The translations under genes and the position numbers were made by a program. A stretch of DNA of 64,000 nt from UBA1433 sp964581565 (GTDB taxonomy: Bacteria > Bacillota > Clostridia > Eubacteriales > UBA1433): NCBI GenBank assembly GCA_964581565.1, contig CAZOOZ010000002.1:124001-188000 (forward strand), written 5' to 3'. The notes under the pieces are model-generated. The model ran no database searches and was not told the origin of the DNA. It saw only the letters and a program-made list of their open reading frames with translations. Every line of letters begins with the position of its first letter. Position 1 is the stretch's first letter. This document shows positions 1-7,572 of this stretch, one piece after another.

Positions 1-1
1 G

Positions 2-61
2 TTCACCTACGACCTTCTCCACACGCTCAATGCCGTCAATGCCGGTGCACTGGAAAAATAG
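2..61 (+). CDS. C-terminal end of an unknown protein (5' end outside window)
   Basis: The window opens inside a forward reading frame whose last 19 codons, ending in LNAVNAGALEK, stop at TAG (59-61). The codons look ordinary for this genome and no competing feature covers the stretch. Only the extreme C-terminus is present, so the product cannot be named. It could also be a chance open frame. Confidence 0.4.
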   Translation, partial: FTYDLLHTLNAVNAGALEK

Positions 62-253
62 AAAGATATTTTATATTAAATACTTAATATAAAATGAAAT
101 AAATTAAGAGAATATGTTACAGCAATAACGGTACAGATTTTACAATCATCTGCACCAAAAATAGACAACCGATGCTATAGAACGAAACATCCTTTACCCA
201 AGAAAACGCAGAACGGCTACATGAACAGACCAACCCCAACCGAACTCCAGGGA

Positions 254-284
254 CGGTGTCATTCTGAACGTGTTGAAGAATCTG
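254..284 (+). repeat. TCATTCTGAGC-type dispersed repeat, copy 1
   Basis: Reads CGGTGTCATTCTGAACGTG then TTGAAGAATCTG. It differs from copy 2 by a few substitutions. The unit is a GTGTCATTCTGAGC core followed by GTCGAAGAATC and often GGCGGG. Confidence 0.75.
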
Positions 285-290
285 ATGGGC

Positions 291-328
291 CGGTGTCATT
301 CTGAGCGTGTCGAAGAATCCGGCGGGGA
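291..328 (+). repeat. TCATTCTGAGC-type dispersed repeat, copy 2
   Basis: Full-length copy, only 6 bases after copy 1 and in the same orientation. It ends in the GGCGGGG tail shared with the copy at 743-780. Confidence 0.8.
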
Positions 329-381
329 AGGCTTTAAAAAACCAGCAATAGCAACAAAATATTCATTGAAGAGGTATTCTC

Positions 382-666
382 TTGTATTATGTTTATATCC
401 TGACCAATAAAACAAACACCGTGCTTTATGTAGGTGTAACAAACGATCTGCAAAGACGTACTTTTGAACACAAAAACAAGCAAACAGAAGGCTTTAGTAA
501 AAAATATAATCTTTCAAAACTTATTTACTTTGAAGCCACTCCGAATATTGATGATGCAATTGCAAGAGAAAAGCAATTAAAAGGTTGGCGACGTAAGAAA
601 AAAGCTGAATTGATATCAGAAAACAATCCTGATTGGGAAGATTTGTATAATAAAAATTTTAAATAA
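382..666 (+). CDS. GIY-YIG nuclease family protein
   Basis: A 94-residue single-domain GIY-YIG protein of the small UvrC-like/YhbQ type. The two motif halves are YVYIL (residues 3-7) and LYVGVT (15-20). They are followed by the conserved RR at 25-26, an FEHK segment, and near residues 60-75 the REKQLKGWRRKKK helix typical of the family. The family cleaves DNA; the target of these stand-alone proteins is mostly unknown. The start is TTG at 382 with GAGGT six bases upstream, so translation from this codon is well supported. The gene stands alone between clusters of dispersed repeats, with no operon partner. Family assignment is firm; cellular role is not. Confidence 0.88.
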   Translation: MYYVYILTNKTNTVLYVGVTNDLQRRTFEHKNKQTEGFSKKYNLSKLIYFEATPNIDDAIAREKQLKGWRRKKKAELISENNPDWEDLYNKNFK

Positions 667-704
667 TTTCTATGACCCTTTCTATTTTTTTATTAGACAA
701 GAGG

Positions 705-741
705 CTGGTGTCACTGCAAGCGTGCCTGTGAATCCGGCGGG
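705..741 (+). repeat. Degenerate copy of the TCATTCTGAGC-type repeat
   Basis: GGTGTCACTGCAAGCG with a decayed middle and an intact AATCCGGCGGG tail. It directly abuts the next copy, giving a head-to-tail pair. Confidence 0.5.
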
Positions 742-742
742 G

Positions 743-780
743 CGGTGTCATTCTGAGCGTAGTCGAAGAATCTGGCGGGA
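743..780 (+). repeat. TCATTCTGAGC-type dispersed repeat, copy 3
   Basis: Full copy with the AGTCGAAGAATCTGG variant of the right half, the same variant as the copy at 31829. Confidence 0.8.
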
Positions 781-829
781 CGGCTATCTTATATAGTATG
801 TCAGACCAACGCCACCCGAACCCTGGAGG

Positions 830-866
830 ATGGTGTCATTGAGCGTGTCGAAGAATCTGGCAGGAT
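830..866 (+). repeat. TCATTCTGAGC-type dispersed repeat, copy 4
   Basis: Matches the consensus but lacks the CT after TCATT. The right half is GTGTCGAAGAATCTGG. Confidence 0.7.
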
Positions 867-907
867 GAATATTGTATGAAGCGCATTAATTAAACCCACC
901 CCAATCA

Positions 908-932
908 AAAAGGCGCTCAAAGCGCCTTTTTT
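908..932 (-). terminator. Rho-independent terminator, probably for the secreted protein at 962-1417
   Basis: AAAGGCGCT and AGCGCCTTT form a GC-rich stem with a short loop. T-runs occur on both sides, so it could work in either direction. The reverse-strand gene ends 30 bases away. Confidence 0.75.
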
Positions 933-961
933 TACTTTATTTCAACAATCATTACCGCGAA

Positions 962-1417
962 TTATTCTTCATCGGTAATGCAGCTGCCGTCTTTGTCGCC
1001 GCCACCAAATCCGCCTGCACCGCTGCCGAATCTAATGCCGCCTATACCTTGTGTGCCGGTTGCGTTGTCGCAGTCTCCGTCACAGTTTTCCTGATTTTCC
1101 TGAATACGTTGCAGCACTTCATCCGCCTGTGCCTGTGTCATGGTTCCCGCTTGCACGCGTTCTTCAAGGCGCGTTTGCATAAGCTCGGTCGTCTCTTCTT
1201 TAAATTGCTGTGAGATCCCCGCACCCTCTGCCATCTCTCCGTAACGCTGCTGAGTCTGTGCTCTTTGCTCTATGACGCTGTCTGTTGAGCGGTTTGTAAG
1301 CCTTGCGAAAATTTCCGCGGGAGAATCCCCGGATGTTGCGGCAAACACAGTTGCCGAAGTTGCGAGCAGCAGCACAGCCGCCGCTGATAATATAATCAAT
1401 TTTTTAGAAAACTTCAT
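962..1417 (-). CDS. Secreted DUF2680-like protein
   Basis: A 151-residue exported protein. Residues 1-26 form a clear signal peptide (KKL, a hydrophobic run, then ATVFAA). The middle is a charged, Gln/Glu-rich helical stretch (about 40-112) ending in QADEVLQRIQEN. This resembles small secreted Clostridial proteins of the DUF2680 group, although that match is from memory. The C-terminus is Gly-rich with three Cys (CDGDCD and a near-terminal Cys), which may bind metal or form a disulphide. AGGAGTG lies about 8 bases upstream of the ATG. A terminator follows. It precedes the paralogue array at 1625-5598 but shares no sequence with it. Function unknown. Confidence 0.7.
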   Translation of the reverse strand: MKFSKKLIILSAAAVLLLATSATVFAATSGDSPAEIFARLTNRSTDSVIEQRAQTQQRYGEMAEGAGISQQFKEETTELMQTRLEERVQAGTMTQAQADEVLQRIQENQENCDGDCDNATGTQGIGGIRFGSGAGGFGGGDKDGSCITDEE

Positions 1418-1624
1418 TTTATTCTCACTCCTGTTATTTTTTTAATTGCAAATTTTGTTTTGCTTATGCTCATCATAAAACAAGAGTGTGGCAAGTCTGT
1501 GTTTTAAAATTTCTGTTTTTGTGGCAAATAATTGTTTTTTTTATGTATACATTATCGTTTTTTAATACACTTTAATGCTAATAACAACAAGATTTACACC
1601 TACAAAAATCTTAAAATCATGATC

Positions 1625-2659
1625 TCATTCTCTTACCTTTGTGCCGCACTGATTGCAAAACTCGGAATCTTCGGGCAGTCTGTTTCCGCATTTTCTGCAG
1701 AATACCGTTTTATCCAACTTTTGCGTGTCATTATCCGCCGCAGTTTTATCCTGCTGCGCAGTGGTTTTATGCTGTTCGCTACCCGCCTGACTTTCGTCTG
1801 CCACATTTTCTGTTGACATGATTTCTTCCGTCGGTGCCGTGTTCTCATAACTGATTGCTGCGTTTTGCGCTACCGATTTTGCCTTTGTTTTCTTGCCGCG
1901 GCTTACCGATATACCTACAACAATACCCACAACAATGATTCCAATGATTACGGCAATCGTGATTTGTTTATTTCTTCGCTGTTCTAAAAAATTTTCTGTC
2001 AATACTTCATCATATGTTTTAACTCCTTCAAAAACGACCGAATCAATTATATTTTGAAATTCAGCTTTTTGTGCATCTGTAAACGGATCATCAGTTAGGG
2101 AATAAAAGGCAAATCCCGTTGATTTCGAATCAAGAATCGTCATATACATAAGTGCCTGAGAGGCGCCTGCGTATCCATCAACCTGAACAAATAAATACTT
2201 GCTCCAGTCATCGCTTCCATAGATTTGAACATTGTTCATCTCCAATCCGTCAATATCTATTTGCGCAATCTGATTGAGCATTTCCTGTTTCTCATTGGAT
2301 GAAAGGTCGAAAAAATATTCTGTGAAATTATCTATTCCGTCGAAATATTCCTCATAGTAGCTTGTAAAAAACATAAATGCGTTGTTATCAGGCAATGCAT
2401 ATATGTAACCGTCTGCATCTAAAAGATACTCTTTGACTGTTTCCTGATCCAATCCGAGTTGTTTGAGGTCCGTATCATTCTTTGTCGTCTGCCTTGTAAA
2501 CACTGTCCAGTCTTTCGGTATCGTCACCGTCATATCCACTTCATCAATAACATACTCTCCCCCGGGCGCCGCCAGCACGCCGGGCGCGGGCAGTAAAAAT
2601 AAAATTACCGTCAGCGCCAGTAAGATAAACAAAATTTTTTTCATATGTACTTCTTTCAT
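1625..2659 (-). CDS. Signal peptide, exported domain, membrane helix and C-terminal zinc ribbon (array member 1)
   Basis: One of four tandem paralogues. After a signal peptide ending near GVLAA comes an extracytoplasmic domain opening with YVIDEVDMTVTIP and DWTVFTRQTT, then about 180 residues of mixed alpha/beta character. A membrane helix (IAVIIGIIVVGIVVGI) follows, then a polar Gln/Thr/Asp-rich linker of about 70 residues. It ends in a zinc ribbon with two CxxC pairs (FCRKCGNRLP and FCNQCG). This order puts the ribbon in the cytosol and the domain outside. ATG 2659 has AGAGG 8 bases upstream; an ATG at 2644 is the alternative and matches the paralogues' MKK start. It has the longest linker of the four. 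I recognise only the zinc ribbon; function unknown. Confidence 0.75.
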   Translation of the reverse strand: MKEVHMKKILFILLALTVILFLLPAPGVLAAPGGEYVIDEVDMTVTIPKDWTVFTRQTTKNDTDLKQLGLDQETVKEYLLDADGYIYALPDNNAFMFFTSYYEEYFDGIDNFTEYFFDLSSNEKQEMLNQIAQIDIDGLEMNNVQIYGSDDWSKYLFVQVDGYAGASQALMYMTILDSKSTGFAFYSLTDDPFTDAQKAEFQNIIDSVVFEGVKTYDEVLTENFLEQRRNKQITIAVIIGIIVVGIVVGISVSRGKKTKAKSVAQNAAISYENTAPTEEIMSTENVADESQAGSEQHKTTAQQDKTAADNDTQKLDKTVFCRKCGNRLPEDSEFCNQCGTKVRE

Positions 2660-2680
2660 TCTCATTTCCTCTTATATATT

Positions 2681-3619
2681 TTATTTAATTTTCTCTCCGC
2701 ATATAGGGCAAAAAACACTGTCTGACGGTATCGCTTTTTTGCAGTAATCGCAGTAAATAGAAGTATATCTTTTAATTTCTTTTTCTTTTGGCTCATAGTC
2801 CTTATTTTCATTGATTTGTTGCGGTTTCTTTGCCTCTTGCTTTACAGGCTGCTGCTTTGTTTGCAAGGCCGCCACATACTCTTCGGGCATGCTCTTTAAT
2901 ATTTTCTTTCTCTTGGAGCTGTTGATAAGAACCAATATAAGCAGCACAACAAAGACTACAGCTAAAATTGAAGCGATCATTAATAAATTCTCTTCCGTTT
3001 TATCATCTTCAAGAAAATTCTCGTCTTCATAAACCAAAATGCTATCAATCATTTTTTCAAATTCCTGTGTATTTTCCTGCGTGAGAGGTTCATCCGTGAT
3101 CAACCAGCAATATACATATCGGCCATTGAGGATGGTATCATATTCTATTACATTTCTATCATCCATTTTTGCTATGGATTTTATAAAAATGTATTTACCA
3201 TTATCGTATACCTCATAACTGCTGTATATCATATTATCTGTTATGGCATTCTTGTCCTTTAACTTATTAATATAATCTTCGGTATAAGTATCCGCATTAT
3301 CAGCAAAATTCCACACCTCTTTACTGAAATAATCGTAATATGAATATAGCTCAATCCGCCCGTCATCATTATATATTTCCATATATTGATTCACATCAAC
3401 AAACTCGGAAAACAGCACATCTGTAGTGCCATATCCATAGAGTCCCACGTCTTCATCATCTTCTGTTGTATCCCTCGTCAGCACATCCCAGTTGTAAGGA
3501 ACAAAAATTTTCATATTTAAATCGTCAATATAATACTGCCCGCCTAATGCGGCAAAAACAGAAGTGGCAGGCATTAGAAAGGTAAACAAAACAGCAACAA
3601 TAATCAATATTTTTTTCAT
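2681..3619 (-). CDS. Signal peptide, exported domain, membrane helix and C-terminal zinc ribbon (array member 2)
   Basis: Paralogue of its neighbours. The signal peptide is followed by YYIDDLNMKIFVP and WDVLTRDTTEDDED with a YGYGTTD segment, all recognisable in members 3 and 4. The membrane helix (LLMIASILAVVFVVLLILVLI) is followed by a basic, Gln/Lys-rich linker and a zinc ribbon (YCDYCKKAIP, then FCPICG). The start is ATG 3619: AAGGAG sits 9 bases upstream, so the upstream in-frame ATG at 3637 would lie before its own ribosome binding site. Only 21 bases separate it from member 1, so co-transcription is likely. Function unknown. Confidence 0.75.
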   Translation of the reverse strand: MKKILIIVAVLFTFLMPATSVFAALGGQYYIDDLNMKIFVPYNWDVLTRDTTEDDEDVGLYGYGTTDVLFSEFVDVNQYMEIYNDDGRIELYSYYDYFSKEVWNFADNADTYTEDYINKLKDKNAITDNMIYSSYEVYDNGKYIFIKSIAKMDDRNVIEYDTILNGRYVYCWLITDEPLTQENTQEFEKMIDSILVYEDENFLEDDKTEENLLMIASILAVVFVVLLILVLINSSKRKKILKSMPEEYVAALQTKQQPVKQEAKKPQQINENKDYEPKEKEIKRYTSIYCDYCKKAIPSDSVFCPICGEKIK

Positions 3620-3643
3620 GGCATACTCCTTTTTCATTTTATT

Positions 3644-4414
3644 TTACCACCGTATTTTGTGTTGTTGCCATTGCTCGCTCTCATCTAAAAGCTTTTTATT
3701 CTTTTTGATTCCTTTAATGAATACGATCAATAATATGATGATAACAGCGCTTAAAATACCGATTGCACCAAATAATGAAATCTTAAATTCACGTTCATAA
3801 TTTATATCATCAATATCATGAAAAACGATACTGTCGATCATCATATCAAAGTCAATTCTCTCCGATATATCAGGCTTATTGCGTGATACATATGTAAAGT
3901 AAAGTAATCTTTTGTCTACGATCGTATCATACTCTTCAACATAGAGATTTTCCTCATCAGTAAAAGTGCTGAACTTTATATAAGAATAATAGTCATTTAA
4001 ATAGGACTCAAAATCGCTTTCATCCAAATCCATAATTGAGGTATACCCCAACTGAATCGCCTTTATGAAATCGTCAGTATACTCCTTTTCATTATCTGTG
4101 AAGTTTTCGATCTCTTTGCTGAGTTCGTTTGAATACGCATAAAAAGTAATTCGTCCCTCTTCGGTAAATATTTCCATATAGATACTGGATTCCTCAAAAT
4201 TCTGCTTTAATTCTTCGGTATTATCATAACCGTATAAGGCCAAATCTCTGTCATCCTTCACAGTCTCCCTTGTAAGCACGTCCCAATTATAGGGCACCTT
4301 AATTTCCATATCCAATTCATCGATATAATAGACTCTGCCCGATGAGGCCAGTACAGGCGTCACCGATCCCAAAAAAATCAGTATGCCCACTAAAACAGCT
4401 AAAACTTTTTTCAT
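3644..4414 (-). CDS. Array member 3, lacking the zinc ribbon
   Basis: Same layout as its neighbours up to the membrane helix: signal peptide, YYIDELDMEIKVP, WDVLTRETVKDDRD, YGYDNTEEL, exported domain, then a helix (LFGAIGILSAVIIILLIVFI). The cytosolic part is a 25-residue basic tail ending QQHKIRW with no Cys pairs. I looked for a frameshifted ribbon between 3620 and 3644 and there is no room for one, so this is a genuine short form. AGAGGAG lies 7-8 bases before ATG 4414. The exported domain is closest by eye to member 2. It may act with the ribbon-bearing members as an exported partner without cytosolic output. That role is inference. Confidence 0.72.
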   Translation of the reverse strand: MKKVLAVLVGILIFLGSVTPVLASSGRVYYIDELDMEIKVPYNWDVLTRETVKDDRDLALYGYDNTEELKQNFEESSIYMEIFTEEGRITFYAYSNELSKEIENFTDNEKEYTDDFIKAIQLGYTSIMDLDESDFESYLNDYYSYIKFSTFTDEENLYVEEYDTIVDKRLLYFTYVSRNKPDISERIDFDMMIDSIVFHDIDDINYEREFKISLFGAIGILSAVIIILLIVFIKGIKKNKKLLDESEQWQQHKIRW

Positions 4415-4561
4415 TATGTGCTCCTCTTGTGTATTTTTATCTTACAGCCTTAATCAGCCTTTTTAATTTCAATCATTGTTGTGGTGTTTGGCACAACGAT
4501 AATTCTTGCGGAATTTTTCTTGCCATACCCCTGCTTATACAGAAACTCGCATAAATCCAGC

Positions 4562-4587
4562 CACCGCATACATTAATGTATGCGGTG
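4562..4587. other. Perfect 26-base inverted repeat between array members 3 and 4
   Basis: CACCGCATACAT and ATGTATGCGGTG are perfect 12-base arms around TA. No T-run follows on either strand, so it is not a standard terminator. It could be an operator or an RNA processing site within the array transcript. Confidence 0.6.
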
Positions 4588-4650
4588 TTGGTCACAAAAT
4601 CGATAAATGTTTTTTCCATGCCATCGGCATTCTGCCGGGCTAAGACTTTT

Positions 4651-5598
4651 TTATTTCAGTTTTTCCCCGCATATCGGGCAGAAAGCGGAATCTTTCGGCA
4701 CTTCTTTTCTGCAATACGGACATTGCTTATATGCGCCTGTTGTGCTGTCCTTTGTTTTGTCGAGCATTTCTCCATTCTCTTCATCAATTGCAGGCATCTG
4801 TGTCTGCTGCACAGCCTCCATGACGGCTTTCTTTTTCTTTTTGTTCGCACGAATGATAAAAAAAATAACAAGTGCAATAATGATAATGCTCACAATCGCA
4901 ATAACGCTGTGCAAAAGTGTGTTGCTTTTCTTTTCTTCTGCGCTGCTTTGGCTTGCTGTGCTTGTCTGTGTAGCAGCCTGCTCATCTATGGAATACGCTA
5001 TCCCGTCTACAAAGTCTTCAAACTCCTGCTTTTGTGATGAACCCACAACTCCGTCATACATCATAAGTACGATTTTATAATACTTGTCATCAACGATGGT
5101 GAGATACCCAAGTCCGTCGAGCTCATATTCGTCGAAAGACCCTTCCACATCGAATCTTAAATATGTATAATCATTTTTATAAATTTCGGCATTTTTATAA
5201 ACGATCTGCTGATAATTGAATTCACTGTCCGCGCTGCTGTTGATTTGCTGTTGCAGCTCTTTTGAGTACTGTTCTTCAAGCGCTGTCAGATCTCCCACTT
5301 GTTCACTGAATTCATCCTCGCTGACCATAATGCTGATCAAATACGTGTTGCTGAAGGCATATAAATATGAATCGGCGTCAATAAGCTCAGCACGCAGTTC
5401 ATCTTCGGTATATCCATAGACTGCCAAAGTGCTGTCTTCATCAGTACTGTCTCGTGTAAAGACATCATATCCCGCCGGAACATCGACCGTCATGTTTACT
5501 TCATCAATGATATATTCTCCTGCGGATGCGGCAAGCACAGTCGCTGCCGGCACTAACAGCAGCAGCACGGCAAGCAAAATAGCAATACTTTTTTTCAT
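4651..5598 (-). CDS. Signal peptide, exported domain, membrane helix and C-terminal zinc ribbon (array member 4)
   Basis: First gene of the leftward array. The signal peptide ends near TVLAA. The exported domain opens YIIDEVNMTVDVP and YDVFTRDSTDEDS, with YGYTEDEL. The membrane helix is SVIAIVSIIIIALVIFFII, followed by KKKKK (a positive-inside flank), a linker and a zinc ribbon (QCPYCRKEVP, then FCPICG). ATG 5598 has AGAGGAG 8 bases upstream; the adjoining GTG at 5601 is less likely. The four genes may share one transcript starting here, but the 236-base gap to member 3 leaves room for an internal promoter. Function unknown. Confidence 0.75.
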   Translation of the reverse strand: MKKSIAILLAVLLLLVPAATVLAASAGEYIIDEVNMTVDVPAGYDVFTRDSTDEDSTLAVYGYTEDELRAELIDADSYLYAFSNTYLISIMVSEDEFSEQVGDLTALEEQYSKELQQQINSSADSEFNYQQIVYKNAEIYKNDYTYLRFDVEGSFDEYELDGLGYLTIVDDKYYKIVLMMYDGVVGSSQKQEFEDFVDGIAYSIDEQAATQTSTASQSSAEEKKSNTLLHSVIAIVSIIIIALVIFFIIRANKKKKKAVMEAVQQTQMPAIDEENGEMLDKTKDSTTGAYKQCPYCRKEVPKDSAFCPICGEKLK

Positions 5599-5717
5599 CA
5601 CGTACTCCTCTGTTCAATTTAAATATTATGAAAAACCAGATTCGACAAAAATTTTCTTTAAATATATTTAATCGCAAATAATAACAAATTGCAATGATTT
5701 TTATTAAAAAATTAAAT

Positions 5718-5746
5718 AAGCCCCGTAAATAAATTACAGGGCTTAC
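5718..5746 (-). terminator. Terminator downstream of ilvD
   Basis: Arms TAAGCCCTGTAA and TTACGGGGCTTA (reverse strand) pair with one G-U wobble that exists only in the leftward transcript. A T-rich stretch follows on that strand. Confidence 0.7.
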
Positions 5747-5760
5747 AAATAAATTTTATT

Positions 5761-7443
5761 TTATTTCTTATTGATGCAAAGTTGCGCTCCCTTCGAGGTC
5801 GGACCTACCATATAGGCGTATTGCTCCAGCCAGCCGCCTTCCACTTTTGCCGGCGGGCATACCCAGGCTTCTTTTCTCTTTTGAAGGATCTGTTCATCGA
5901 TGAGTAAATTGATTGTTCTTTCATTTAAATCGATATCGATCATATCCCCTTCTTCTATTAAAGCAATGGCTCCGCCCAATGCCGCTTCAGGCGAAACATG
6001 GCCGATCACACCGCCGCGGCTCGCGCCGGAAAATCTGCCGTCTGTGATGAGCGCAACATCTTTATCCAATCCCGCGCCGCAAATATACCCCGTCACGTTG
6101 AGCATTTCCTGCATACCCGGTCCGCCTTTCGGGCCTTCATAGCGGATGATCATAACATCGCCTTTTTTGATATTTCCCTCGACAAGCGCACCCATCGCAT
6201 CGTTTTCGCTGTCGAACACACGGGCAGGTCCCACGTGCTTATACATTTTAGGATCCACACCGCCTATTTTAATAACAGCTCCAAGCGGTGCGATATTGCC
6301 TTTGAGTATCCTCAGCCCACCTTCCTTTAAATAAGGATCGTTCATCGGGCGTATCACGTTCTTGTCCCAGACAGCTGCGTCTGCAACATTGTCCGCGATT
6401 GTTTTCATACTCACAGACAGCGCGCCACCGTCTACGATGCCTGCGTTGATACCTTGCTTAATGACCGCGCTGACACCGCCCGCCATATCCAAATCTTCCA
6501 TAACATGGGCTCCCGAAGGAGAAAGCTTGCACACCTGAGGAGCAATTCTGCTTATTCTGTCAAAATCCTCGAGCTCCATATCAATTCCTGCGGCACCTGC
6601 AATGGCAGGCAGATGCAATGCCGTGTTCGTCGAGCACCCGAGCATCATATCAAGCGTGATAGCATTCTCAATTGCTGTTTTTGTTACAATATCTCTCGGC
6701 TTCAGATCTGCTTTCAGCAAGTCCATGATCATCATGCCGGCCCGTTTGGCCATCCTGATTCTCTCTGCGCGTATAGCCGCCACTGTTCCGTTGCCGACAA
6801 GCCCGAGCCCCAAAATCTCCGACATACATGCCATTGAGTTCGCCGTAAACATACCGGAGCATGAGCCGCATCCGGGACAGCTTTCATCTTCATAAAGCTT
6901 AAATTCTTCCGGTGTTATCTCTCCCAGTTTCAATTTTGCGGAGGCTTCCAGCGGCCCTATTTCATTGAGCTTTCCTCTAAGTTTTCCTTTTTGCATCGGC
7001 CCGCCCGTGATTAAAATCGTCGGTATGTTCACTCTCAAAGCGCCGATGAGCATGCCGGGTATTATTTTATCGCAGCTCGCAACCAGCACCAGCGCGTCAC
7101 AGTTATGTGCTTTTACCATCGTCTCAATCGAGTTGGCAATGAGCTCCCTGCTCGGAAGCGAATACTTCATGCCGTCTGTACCCATAGCCATGCCGTCACA
7201 GATCGCAATGTTTTCAAACATGACAGGCGTGCCTCCCGCTATCCGCACTCCGTCCATGACCGCCTGCCCCAATTTATCAAGATGCGAATGCCCCGGAAAA
7301 ATATTTGTCCAGGAATTGGCAACGCCGATAAAAGGTCTGCTGATCTCTTCATCAGTGAATCCGGCCGCTTTGATGAGCGAGCGTGCGGCCTGTCTGATGG
7401 GTCCTTTTTTCATCAGATCACTCTGATATGTTTTGTCTTTCAT
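5761..7443 (-). CDS. ilvD: Dihydroxy-acid dehydratase (IlvD/Edd family)
   Basis: At 560 residues this is normal length for IlvD, which dehydrates 2,3-dihydroxy acids to 2-oxo acids in valine, isoleucine and pantothenate synthesis using an Fe-S cluster. Visible family signatures are PGHSHL (about 50-55), CDG with the metal-binding Asp at 83, SCDKIIPGM with Cys 124, and ESCPGCGSCSGMFTANSM with Cys 189, 192 and 195. C-terminal signatures are YEGPKGGPGMQEML and ITDGRFSGASRGGVIGHVSPEA. AGGAGG sits 7 bases before the ATG. No other branched-chain synthesis gene is near. The neighbours are transporters and a CoA-transferase, so a catabolic dehydratase of the same family acting on another hydroxy acid is possible. 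Fold is certain, substrate is not. Confidence 0.9.
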   Translation of the reverse strand: MKDKTYQSDLMKKGPIRQAARSLIKAAGFTDEEISRPFIGVANSWTNIFPGHSHLDKLGQAVMDGVRIAGGTPVMFENIAICDGMAMGTDGMKYSLPSRELIANSIETMVKAHNCDALVLVASCDKIIPGMLIGALRVNIPTILITGGPMQKGKLRGKLNEIGPLEASAKLKLGEITPEEFKLYEDESCPGCGSCSGMFTANSMACMSEILGLGLVGNGTVAAIRAERIRMAKRAGMMIMDLLKADLKPRDIVTKTAIENAITLDMMLGCSTNTALHLPAIAGAAGIDMELEDFDRISRIAPQVCKLSPSGAHVMEDLDMAGGVSAVIKQGINAGIVDGGALSVSMKTIADNVADAAVWDKNVIRPMNDPYLKEGGLRILKGNIAPLGAVIKIGGVDPKMYKHVGPARVFDSENDAMGALVEGNIKKGDVMIIRYEGPKGGPGMQEMLNVTGYICGAGLDKDVALITDGRFSGASRGGVIGHVSPEAALGGAIALIEEGDMIDIDLNERTINLLIDEQILQKRKEAWVCPPAKVEGGWLEQYAYMVGPTSKGAQLCINKK

Positions 7444-7494
7444 AGATTATCCTCCTGAATATCCATTTAATGAATATGTTCTTCGTCTTAATTA

Positions 7495-7523
7495 TAATGC
7501 ACGATGAGCTTCACCGTGCATTA
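7495..7523. promoter_or_regulatory. Inverted repeat between the YkvI-like permease and ilvD
   Basis: TAATGCACG and CGTGCATTA form perfect 9-base arms, with further TGA/TCA pairing inside. It lies 52 bases upstream of the ilvD start and 50 bases downstream of the permease stop. It could be an ilvD operator or a weak terminator; there is no clear T-run. Confidence 0.5.
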
Positions 7524-7572
7524 AAATATTATAATTGAATATATTGTTTATGTTTATAAAATTAAATCGCTA

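Larger units (their letters stand above)
62..381. other. Non-coding spacer with dispersed repeats
   Basis: About 320 bases without a convincing gene. The left part is AT-rich. The right part holds two copies of the TCATTCTGAGC-type repeat (254-284 and 291-328). A 60-codon open frame on the reverse strand (117-299) runs through the repeats and has no ribosome binding site, so I treat it as chance. Confidence 0.6.
667..961. other. Repeat-rich non-coding spacer
   Basis: Between the GIY-YIG gene and the stop of the reverse-strand secreted protein lie three more copies or relics of the TCATTCTGAGC-type repeat and one transcription terminator (908-932). No gene is supported. Confidence 0.6.

Noticed and set aside
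254..866. CRISPR array
   Set aside because: The repeats are unevenly spaced, not near 30 bases apart with unique spacers, and no cas gene is in the window.
3620..3644. A frameshifted zinc ribbon after array member 3
   Set aside because: Only about 24 bases separate its stop from the next start. No Cys pairs are encoded in any frame there.
4576..5080. Two overlapping plus-strand frames of about 155 codons
   Set aside because: They are antisense to array member 4, whose signal peptide, domain and zinc ribbon are clear. Their Cys/Phe-rich make-up is typical of a shadow frame.
6454..7458. Plus-strand frames opposite ilvD (up to 153 codons)
   Set aside because: ilvD is certain on the reverse strand; the opposite frames show no domain.
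7444..7572. T-box or other leader riboswitch for ilvD
   Set aside because: The spacer is only about 130 bases and contains one simple inverted repeat. No T-box core or antiterminator is visible.
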